From: Branchiostoma belcheri
Lineage: Eukaryota > Chordata > Leptocardii > Amphioxiformes > Branchiostomatidae
Assembly (NCBI RefSeq): GCF_001625305.1
Contig: NW_017802403.1
Coordinates: 88,051-152,050, forward strand
DNA: 64,000 bases
Direction: 5' to 3'
Positions within the stretch are counted from its first letter, which is position 1. The number at the start of each line of letters is the position of its first letter. The position numbers were made by a program, and so were the translations under genes. Shown here piece after piece: positions 1 through 11,400 of the stretch. The notes beneath the pieces are model-generated. The model saw only the letters and a list, made by a program, of their open reading frames with translations, made no database searches and was not told the origin of the DNA.

Positions 1-446
1 CTGTACCTAAACAATTTCACACCAATTTTATGCCTATTTGTGACCTCAAATCGGTCCCTGTGTAAGGACAGTGTGTTCATGAAAACAAAAACATCTTTAG
101 TTTTGCCTATATTTCATCTGAGCATTCACCATAAACAAAGAATAAACCTTAACTATCAAGTTTATTAATGTTTTTTTGTTATTGAAGGAGTTCAGAAGAG
201 CATATAAATTGGTCGAATTGTTCAGGTACAGGTTCAGGTCCGGACCTGTACCTAAACCTGTGTACCTGTACCTGTACCTGTACCTAAAATTTGTTTAGGT
301 ACACAGCTCTACATATCATACCACACCATGTTAGATCATTTCTTCAACTGTACATTTCATAATGAAGGAAATTGTTTTCTTGCCAAAACTTTTTCTCATT
401 CGCACACTCGCATTAGTTTGGGGTTCCCAGAGGTTGTCATCCATAC

Positions 447-622
447 CTTTCACCAGAGTCTTGGCTGCCAGCCGGTGTAACTGTTTAGGATCAGGGCTGT
501 CCTCTGCACTCGGCATGTCCTGGTCCTGTGGCTGTAAGGTCGGGTTCAGGGTGTGTGTGATCTCCTCCTGAAGGACCCTGACCACTCAGGGTGACCGACC
601 CTTCTGTACCAGCCACCGGCAG
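447..622 (-). CDS. VWA5A: VWA5A-like exon with apparent single-base frameshift
   Basis: After acceptor ATGTAG the frame reads [15 protein letters not shown], continuing the previous exon in phase. The family-like continuation [16 protein letters not shown] through [12 protein letters not shown] lies one frame away. The switch maps to the CCC run at 576-578 (GGG on the coding strand); one base fewer restores the frame. The donor GTATGG at 446 is inferred, because sequence just beyond it is repeat-like. Later exons lie outside the window. Confidence 0.7.
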
Positions 623-3600
623 CTACATGTAGGAAAAGGAAACTTTAGTCTTAGGTCGTGCTGTGTTCAAATTGTACCTAAACCCACATTCAGGTCCATG
701 TCTAAAGGTTTTAAGTTTCACTCACTCACTCACTCACTCACTCACTCACTCACTCACTCACTCACTCACTCACTCACTCACTCACTCACTCACTCACTCA
801 CTGAGTCACGCACTGAGTCACTCAATCACTCAGTCACTCACTCAGTCACTCACACACACACTCAGTCACTCAGTCACTCACTCACTCAGTCACTCACTCA
901 CTAACTCACTCACTCAGTCACTAACTCACTCAGTCAGTCACTCACTCAGTCACTCAGTCACTCTCTCACTCAGTAACTCTCACTCAGTCACTAAATCACT
1001 CAGTCACTATGCTATGCCCAGGTGTCTATTGTTGTAGGTGGACCACACAAAAGGCAAGGATCAGGGCGTTCTGCTAGGGTCATTCTGCTTACTGGAACTA
1101 GCATTACATGTACAGTGTATCACCTGGCTGAGAATGTCCTGTAAGATAGTGAAATGCGTTCCCACCTGTCCCTGTAGCTGTGCATACATGATGAAGCGGT
1201 CCCCACTGAAGATAGGTGGGGGTGTGGAGGGGATGGGCACAGCTGTCACCCCATCAGGCAGCTGCCAGGTCAAGCCCACACCTGTCACTGTCGGCTGAAG
1301 GGCACAGCTGAGCAGCCGCATCACCTGTAGGGTGGGAGCAGGGTCAGGGGTGCCAGAGCATACGATGCAATTTTACGGAATACAGTGCAATCGTATTAGT
1401 ATACAGTGCAATTTTACGGAATACAGTGCTATTTTACTAATGACGTTGAATCACGTGACTAATAGACCCGTTTTTCCGGGTATGCCGCTGACGTAGCGTA
1501 CTCAAGCATTTCTGTGTTTGTCAAGCGATCTTTGACCGTTCTCGTAGATAGACCTTTAGTCAAATCACTACATACTACACACAGGGCATGTTACTGCACA
1601 GGGATCATTTCGAATTCCCTCGAAAAAGACAAAAATATGTGAGTCTAGCGGCGTCCGCCATCTTGAAGCTGAAGAGAAAGGGTTCAAGTCACGTGATTCA
1701 ATGTCATTAGTAAAATTGCACTGTATTCCGTAAAATTGCACTGTACACTAATTAATACGATTGCACTGTATTCCCTAAAATTGCACTGTACACTAATTAA
1801 TACGATTGCACTGTATTCCGTAAAATTGCACTGTACACTAATTAATACGATTGCACTGTATTCCGTAAAATTGCACTGTATACTCTGGCACCCCTGAGGG
1901 TTGGGACATGATAGCAGCATATTTACTGTATGTTTTACTTTAGCAGTCTCTCATGATCAGGAACTCTGAGGGGATCAGGGCTAGAACAAACAGACTGTAT
2001 AATTTCTTCTTACATTGCTCAATCCGTCTATACAAGTCAAATGAAGGCTTAGTGTTTCTATGTATTATGTATTTAAGTTAGGTGTTTGTGTTGTTTGCAT
2101 TGTACTTTTGCTAATTGCTTTGTGTTTACTATTTGTTAGGTCAACGCAATTCAGCTGTATTATGTACTGCTGCTACATTGATTTTTATGATTAAAAGTTG
2201 AAAGTTGAGCAGTTACATGCTAAAGCTAAAGAGTTAAAGCTAAAAGCCTGTCAGAAGAACATACTGTGCCTGCACAAAACCTAAACATATTTTAGGGTTT
2301 CTGTTTTGTAGGTTGCAGACAATATCTTTTTCAACACAGCAAATGAAAACTACAGACAGAATGTCGTTCTTGAATATGTGAGATACAAGCTGAAATGAGG
2401 TATTCTGTCAAAGTGTCAATTTAAAAAAAAGTTCAAACCCCGGCTGGGTCATACCAACGACTTTCTCTGCTTTATAATTAGCTGCACTCAGCACATATGA
2501 GAGGGAGTGTGGGAAGGTCAAACACACAGCACTACTGTGTGTCGCCCAAGGGCTACGGAAATATGGACATGGACACAATCCCTATGCTCTGCATAGAGCA
2601 CGGGAGACCTAAAAAATAGTACATTCCTTTTAGCAGATTTGATGTGGGCGCTTCTACATTGTAAAATGTAGGTCATGTGCTGAGGTTTGACCGACAGTGT
2701 GATATGTTCCGAGATTGATAGATTATACTATATTTCGGTACCTTTGCCTGCAGTCTGTCTGTTCCTGACACAAACTCGGCCTTGCCTCGCCCTGCTCTGG
2801 CCACTCCCTTGACCAGTGCGGTGGACGCACCCTCACCGATCCCCACAGAGAAGCACCTGTCAGAACATGGTCAGTCATTGTGAGATTGGATTGTTGCAGG
2901 GTGGGAGCCAGCATGGAATTTTTCTTTGTCATCACGGCTTTGTTTGACATAAGGCCACAAAAGAAAACAGTAAACTAGAAAGGCCAACATTTGCTTCGGA
3001 GCAAATGTAATATTTCACTCCATCTCCCTCCCCATACAAAAATAGAAGATTCTGAATAAATCATACTGCAATCATACAAGGACAAGCTTTTTGAATCTCG
3101 ACAGATATTTACAAAAATGGCACTTGGCCATTATCTCCCTTTTTTTTACAAAGATACAACGACAAGCACTTTAAATCTCGACAGCTTTACTTTACACTTA
3201 TCTCAATTTCAAAGTTACATATTGCAGGTATCTAAATACTACTAAATGACGAAATTGCAACTACTACTAACGGTAGCAAAATTTTCACGGTCTGAGAAAC
3301 ATGGACATGTTCACGGAACTATATATTCACGGTGGTGACAGTTGCAGGAAAAAGAAAGTCCAGGAATTATTTCCTAACTGTAAAGATAAGTTCACGGTAC
3401 AGAGGTGACAGTGAAAACCGTGAACATTGACCTCCTGCTTGCGTTACGTTGCGGTACAGTGAAAAAAAAATCGGGAATTACAGTAATCAATTTACAGAGT
3501 ATGTTTGCTTAGTTTCCAGATGTTTTGTATGAATGTCGTAAACTTAGTTTTAAATTAACGAAAACCGATGCGCGCACAGATGCCATCCATACAATCAAAT

Positions 3601-5363
3601 CAACATGGCCTTATTAACAATCACATAAACTATGAAGCCATACATTGAATAAGCTATACATATAATATGATTATCATAACCTTTATTTTTAAAATCATGC
3701 CAGTGAGCTAATTGCATGTACAGAGTGAAAGAAAGTAAAGTAAAGTAAAGCAGTAGAATTTCTGTACTAAGCTATGATAGTACTCCATATGATTCGTCCT
3801 CATCGTCATCATTCAATGTGGTCTATCTCTTGCTACTAGTGACTGGTAATACCTCTGTAGATTCTTCACACTGGCAGAGTACCGTACTCATTCTCTCTTG
3901 TCAGCTCCATACTTTTGTGACAACATCAAAGTGATTTTGGTTTGTATGTTGGAAAAATACAAAAGACTAACATTCTAAGTTATTGACATTCTTGAGTAAG
4001 AACAATCAGTTTTTGAATGTTAAAAGCAAAACAACGAAAATCAAAAAAAAAATGTTGAAATTGTTAAAATGCAGGATTGTTAAAATTGTTAAAACTGATA
4101 AAATTGTTAAAACTGATAAAATTGTTAAAAATGATAAAATTGTTTAAAATGTTAATATCCGATGCACTGGGGTTCGAACTCACAATTTCTGGGATTGCCG
4201 TCTGGCGCGTTACCAACCGAGCTAACTCGTTGCGATACACATCACTCACTGCATTGTATGTCATATAAAGTAAACAGCATGGCGGTATCGATCGCCTCAA
4301 GCCACCAAGACTTTCAACTATTAACTACGGGGTTTCCTTCTTTATCAGGTTTGCTTTTGAACCACCTTGATGTTACTTAACTATCAACCCGGCTAGCAGA
4401 AGCCGCCGGCTCCTTTGATATTACAGCCGCTCCCTGTCCAATCTTGTTTACACGCCGGGCGCAGGTCATTGACCTCCAACTTGCGTTGTTCCAACAGAGA
4501 AGAGCAAAANAAAAAAAAAACGACCTAGGGGTATTTACCCACTCTACCTTTATACGAAATTCCAGGTCGTTTGGCCCAAAAATGAAGGAATTGAATCAAT
4601 TTAAAGAAATGGCAGGAGGAGAAGAAGAAGAAGAAGGAGGAGAATCATCAGTAAAAACAGTATTTCCCTCCATACTTAAGTATGGAGTGAAATAAAAAAA
4701 TCTCATTATAATGATAAGATTAAAAATCATACTGTACTAGACATTGTGGATTGGAACCAAATTTTATAACTTATGGGCACAAACTTAAAGCAGATATTGG
4801 GCAGGCGTCACAATTGCGTTGCACAGTAGAGGCCCCAAAATTGGAACATGATTGTAGTGCCTACTAGTTAATATCTTTGAAAATTCCTTTTTGGCGACGT
4901 CTCAGGGAGGAGCATAATGGTACAGTATTGTGTGTGATCTGCAAGAATTCTAGTAATTCTCTAGGAATTTTGTCCACAGGAATGGAATGTCCACAGGCAT
5001 TTCTCTGACCTACATCTATGCCCACATTCCTGGAAACCTTGGGAAGACATGTATGTCTGCCCCGGATGGCTTCTTTCTGTGACCCCGGGGCTCGTTCACT
5101 CAGGGGAGGAGTGCACTGTATCTGTCTAGACTTAACAGCTTCCTCAAAATCATGAAATGATGGCAGTGCCATGCAAACAATAACCCTAAAAGCAACCACC
5201 GTCGCCATGCCAATGTATGTTTTCATTGCTAGTCTTGTTGAGATTGAAATGTGAGAAAGTAATTTTCATGAGGACTTGTTTCAGTGTATTTAACCATAGG
5301 TTCCTATGGCCATGGCTAAAGGTAATTGTACTCAGTCTACCCTAACATCATACACATGGTGTG

Positions 5364-5407
<44 letters not shown>

Positions 5408-8400
5408 TACACACACACACTCTCACCTCGCAGAGTCGGCATGCTTCGCCACCTCCCTTACACATGCTTGTGTGTCCCATACTTCTCCATCAGTCAACAG
5501 GAACAGCTGTATTAAAAAAAAGCACACCACTACAGATCGATTATGCTACAACATAGGATTAAATATGACATGGGGATCATTTCTATGAGGAGCTACAAGG
5601 TACAAAATGTAATGTAAACACAAAATGTAAGTTTAGATTTAGTATGTAAAATACATTTTGTAAGATGATCAAAGTTTTTAAAATTTTTTGATAGTGTGCA
5701 TCTTTTTTTCTGCCAAATTGAAAAGTTGCTTTCCAGGGGTCAGCCTACATGTAATTACTGTAGCTGGCAGTCCCCCAAAATACAGTTGTGTAAAAAAGGG
5801 CTCATTTGCAAAAACTTGATACTGTAAAACACTTAATATAATTGCAGAAGTTTTATATTCAGTTTGGCAGTTTTTGTGGTCACTTCTGTACCGCAAATTT
5901 ATTATCATTTCATTATTATTATTTACATGTATACAGTACTGCAAACAAACAATTTGCCGACTTTCTTTCTTCTGCGGTGACGAACATATAGTTCATGACG
6001 TCCATTTTTCTCAAACCGTGAAATTTTGCTACTGTGAATATAAAGTGATTGACAGTGTATTTTCCCCACCTGTCTAGGATGCCCTTCTATCGCAGGTTGT
6101 TTGTACACAAACTGTAGCGGTTGGAGGATCTCAGTTCCTCCCAAGTCTGCCTCCATCTCTTTCAGGGCCTTGCAGGCTGTTTTCAGGCTCTTGTTGTCGT
6201 ACTGTTTACTGTTGCTGTAGTGCATCACACACAGTCCACATCAATATATTAATAACTAACGGTATTGCCTTTTGTACTAGCTAGTTGTTTCTGTGTCACC
6301 CCTGGTGCCAATTACTAGTACATGGTAATCATCTCTGAATGCAATATTTTTGGCGACGTCTCAGGGAGGAGCCTAATGGTACAGTATGGTGTGCAGTTTG
6401 CAAGAATTCTAGGAGTAGTACAGGCATTTTGTGTACAGGGATGGAATGTCCACAGGCATGCCCCTGATGACCCACGTCTATCCCCACATTTCCGGAAACC
6501 TTTGGGAAGACCTCTCTTCCCCAGATGCCCTACCTTCTGTGACCCCGGGCTCGTTCACTATACACTTGTTTTCAACAATGTTATTTTCATCTGTTAGGGC
6601 CAAAATATGAGCATTTTGGGGTTGACTCCAAACCTGATGATCATGAATTACCATTTTATTATTTGCATATCAGCAAAAAAAAAAAGAAGCAGGCAATTCC
6701 AAAATTGATGTGGCCTAACTTACTTGAATAAGGTCTTGTACGAGCTCCCAAATCCGACAATGTTGAAGTAACAACCAACAGGAAGGCTCTTAAGAAACAG
6801 AAGCAGGGTTTCTCGTGCGTTCTTGATCTTGGAGCCGCTCATGCTCCCGGAGCGGTCCAGGATGAAGATGAACTCTCCGCAGGTGGTGACCAGGTCATCG
6901 CGGGAAAGGTCGGGTACAAAGGTCAGCATGACCGTGTGCTCAGCCATGAAGCCTTCTGTAACAGGGAGAAAATTTGGACATTATATATATATTAAACTGT
7001 ATATCACTTAATCAGGGCTTGAAATACCCATGTGCACTTAAATATATTTAAATGTGCAGTTTTGCACCAAGAGCTGGAGGGGTTGCAGGCAAAGAAGCAA
7101 AAATTACTTGGGATTTGGCACTCTCTGAGCCCTAAGGACAGACAACACAATAATGTCTTAAGCTCCTGTTCAGAAACAACAGGAGCTCCTTGACTAACTT
7201 GCATCATCCTTGTCTTGATTTAATTTTTTGGACTTTCAAATTTTGGACTTTATTTGCATATAAATCAAACTAAGTTCTCAGGTTATAAACCTGCTTTTCT
7301 CCTGCAGGTACATGTACTTTGGATGCTACCTGAAATGTCTGACCGTTTTCAAAATCATATCCAGTGGCTTGAGTAACTGTTTTATTTTTTGGCATATACT
7401 ATTGCCTTGATGTCTAACCTTCAATGACATAATTTGCACATAAATATGTCAAATTGCACCTAAAATTTTTGCAAATGTGCAATTTTGCACATACATGTAC
7501 CTGAAAAAAAAAGGAATTCGAGCCCTGTTTTCTTAATACGGTACTTTCACATTCACGGTTTTTGCGGTTACTTCTGTACTGTTCTGACTCTCTTTCTTCT
7601 GGTCCTAAAGCTTCCATCACCGTGAACATATTATAATAGTTCCACGAACATGTCCGTTTTTCTCGTGATGACGTCACATTTGACTCACTCCTGACATCAT
7701 CACGCTTCTCACTACCAGAGTCGGCTGAGCGCGTGGATCAGACATCGGATGAAGGTTGATGACCGAAAATGTACTGTGAGTCTTTCTTTGTGTTGGGAAT
7801 AAGACCGTGACTTTATGTTAGAAATGCTTATTTCAAACAGTTTCGCTTGGAAAAATGTTTCCGATGTGCAAAACGTTTCCAGTCTAAAGGGGGAAAAATG
7901 GTATTTTTATGTGTGGGTTTTTGAAACCACCTCCACCGTGGGTTTTGAGGGGTTTCGAGTGGTAAACCCTTTCTAGTCTAAAGTGAGCCTAAGGATGAAA
8001 CTTTGAATTCTACCAAAAAAAAAAACAGATACAGTATTCAAAATACCTGTTCCTTGTCCCAGCTCAGTTACAGCAAATGGTCTGTGTTTGTCCTTATAGT
8101 GGACGTAGAGCTCCACATCCGAGTCAAACTTGTGGTCATCCTTCAGAGTCACCTGATTTTCAGGTCAAACAAAAGACATAAGCACATTTAGAGTATGGTA
8201 TGGCTCTTCAAGCAGAGGTTTGGGTTTGGGGTTATTTTAGCGTGTTTTTAGGCTTATTTCTATCGGGGTTTCTCTTTTGCACTGGATTTTTTTCCCCACC
8301 AAACCCAGGGGTGAAAAAATTCCAGTTCAAAAGAGAAACCCTGATAACAAAAGCCTAAAAACACCCCAAAATAACCCCAAACCCAAACCTCTGCTTGGAG

Positions 8401-11400
8401 AGTATGGTATGGCGAATACATGTAATACACTCATTTTTGACAATCAAATTTTTTCCTATGGAACTGATTTGAGTATGATATTGTTTTCCATCCAAAATTT
8501 TTTCCTATGGAATTGATTTGAGTATGATATCGTTTTGCATCCAATATTTTTTGCAATTTACGGCCGCATTATATTTTGGTCTGATGATTTTGCAGCTGCT
8601 TTGCATGAATAAGGTGAAAAACTTCATGCGCACAAAGACGTGATCCATATTATCAAATCAACATGGCCTATAAGGCCTAGTAAGGCTAAAAAAAGAGAAC
8701 AATTTGTTGGCCTCTGACCTGAGCAGAAGTTCCTCCATATGTCACGTCAAGGGAAGACTTCGGGGACTCGATCTTGTCAATGGAGTTTGGAGATGACACA
8801 TTGACCTTGAGCTTGAGCACGTAAGGAACGTCAGAGGTCAAAACATCAGCGGTCGGCCCAGCCATGTAGGTGTCATCATAGACCCCAGCTCCTGAATCAT
8901 ACATTGTAAATTACCATTATATGAGGCCACACCAATTTAATTTCTTGGTTAACAGATTTTTCTAGAAAAAAAATGGAGCGGGCAGGCGAAAAAAATAGAA
9001 ATAAAAACAGGCCTAGGCATCCTATCATATATATATATGGCCCAAAATGGTACGTTAGGAGACATGAACTTGAAGTCAACACACCAGGCTGGTTCAAATT
9101 TATGATACCAATGCATTGAAAGATAGAATAACTGTAACAACTAGGAAGAACAAGTCTTGTTTTCAACTGTTCATGGCAAAATATGAGCATTTTGCAATTG
9201 ATTCTGAATTTTTTTTTTGCAAACAAGAAAAAATGAAGCGGACGAATCCGTTAACCAAGAAATTACATGTAGATTAATTTGGCCTAAGTATTATTTACAT
9301 TGTACATGAAGCCATTAGACCAATCAAATCTTAAGTTTTCAGTTTACTGCCATACCTGTTAAGAGTAGGTTGGGAGATTATGTAACAAATTTATGAGCAG
9401 CTGATTAACAGTTCAAAAGGTCAGACACAGAAAATGGGGTAAAAGTCAAAACCCAAAATATTTCCCAGAAGTCTGAAATGTCAGATTTCTTTTTTGTCTT
9501 TCATAATACTCGAAATACTGGGTGCATTGTGCACTTTGGTACAACCAAAATTGGAGCTGTGCATCCAATTTTTCTTCTGTGCGTGTACCTCTGCCCCCAA
9601 ATATTTTAGTCAAGGTTTACATGATTATGTACAGATATCTAACGTATATAAGTATATTCTTGACATCTAAATTTCAGAAAAAACTCTTTATTGAATAACA
9701 GTCATATTCATATGGTGCACCGCAATTTTTTTTTAGGCTCTGTGCACCTTTGCACCTACTAAAAGTGAATTTTGAGCCCTGATTTTGGTTTTCTACCTTC
9801 TACCATAATTACACCACTAACCTAGCCTCTACCAGGCTTGAGGGCGCGGCAGGAAATAGTAGAAATTGGCAAAATAGAGACATACAGTACAGCTCGCGTC
9901 AATGTTTCCATCGTGCCGCGTCAATGCCGCGTTCCCCGCGCGTTACGAACGCGTTCGGCAAATATGCATAAACGCTAACCCGCACGCGGCATAACGCGGT
10001 AGAGTTGGCGTATCGCGTAACCATAACGCGTTTCCGATCGCCAGACGAAAGTTAATGAGATGGCGTCAGATTTCATGTTTGTTTTACGGTTTTGCAAGAC
10101 AATAGCGACTTGTCACCTTGAACAGCGTCATGTAGCATTGTTGGCACCTCTCTCATGTCGTTACAGAGATAGGTACAACTACAACTACAATGTTCAACAC
10201 AAAATTTAGTGCGTTTATAACGTTTCAAAAGTCAACAGCCGTAAGAGAATGTATCTCACAAAGTGCCGACCGTCGCCAGGCCGACGCACATCGGGCCACG
10301 GCCCGCAGCGTTATGCAGCGGACGTGGAGTCTTGACACACAAAACTCTTCAAGAAGCCGCCAAAATTCCCCCAAATTTCCACCTAAACGGATGCTAGGCC
10401 AAAATGTCAACGTTTTATAGGGTTTCATCCGACGAAAACATTGTCGAACATTGTCGGCAAAGCGATACCACCACGCCCCCCTCCCCCAACTCACATATAA
10501 CGCGCAGCCTTCCCTATAGCCGATACGTTGAAAAAACTGTCGTTTTCCAGGGGTATTTTCACACCGAATCTACGATCTTTGCGTACATCGGATAAAAACA
10601 TATGTTATAGCTTTATTATTCTGACTAATGGTACGGTATCACTTTTTCAAAGTAGCAATCAACGACTACGAAATCTGACCATGCCGATCCGCAGGGGGAG
10701 ACGTCGTACGGCGGTCCACAAGTCGCCGCCAAGCCGGGCCGCCCGGCGATGATAGCAGCCTCTCTGTAGCAGCGGCAGCCTGATACTTACCGTCCGAATA
10801 CTTACCGTCCGAATACAGAAGAATTATCCGTAGCTAATTGATAACAGTATTATAGCATATGTTTCTGTTGGAGTCACTTTTTTCGTAATTTTTTTTCTCT
10901 CCGTCATGCTATATAATCACATTAACAAGTTACATAAGTTCAAATCAAAGGCGTTCCAAAAACGCCCCTGTTCGAATAAAGAGATATTCTATACTTCTAC
11001 TGTATGCTTGATGTTATAAAATGATGTAGAATGTGGCATAATTTTTTTTAAATAATACAAAACAAGCTGACTGGGAAACTCCGGACTGGAAAAAACGGCG
11101 ATCCACTATCCACAAGTAGCAGGTAAGTTGGGCTAATCGGCCGGAAGATAGGACTCAGAAACGCAGGTAAGGAGAACCGTCCACCAAGAACTAGGCGATA
11201 GCGAAAGGATATGTTTATAAACTTGTTACATTCGGCGATCGGGAGGATCGAATTACTGAAGGCACCGCCTTTTAACTTTTATGTCTCACCATGCGATACA
11301 ATCCGTACTTCAAAGAGCAAATCTTGAAAGTCGTTGTACATGTACGTCGGAACGATAATGTTTTGTAAAGCGCCATTTATGATGTACACTGCATATACAT

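Noticed and set aside
663-1037. Open frames rich in Ser-Leu-Thr-His
   Set aside because: They are direct translations of the CTCA microsatellite in a VWA5A-like intron, with no independent coding signal.
4150-4232. Functional tRNA gene
   Set aside because: A- and B-box-like parts exist, but the acceptor stem does not pair and the flanks are repeat-like, so it was listed as tRNA-derived.
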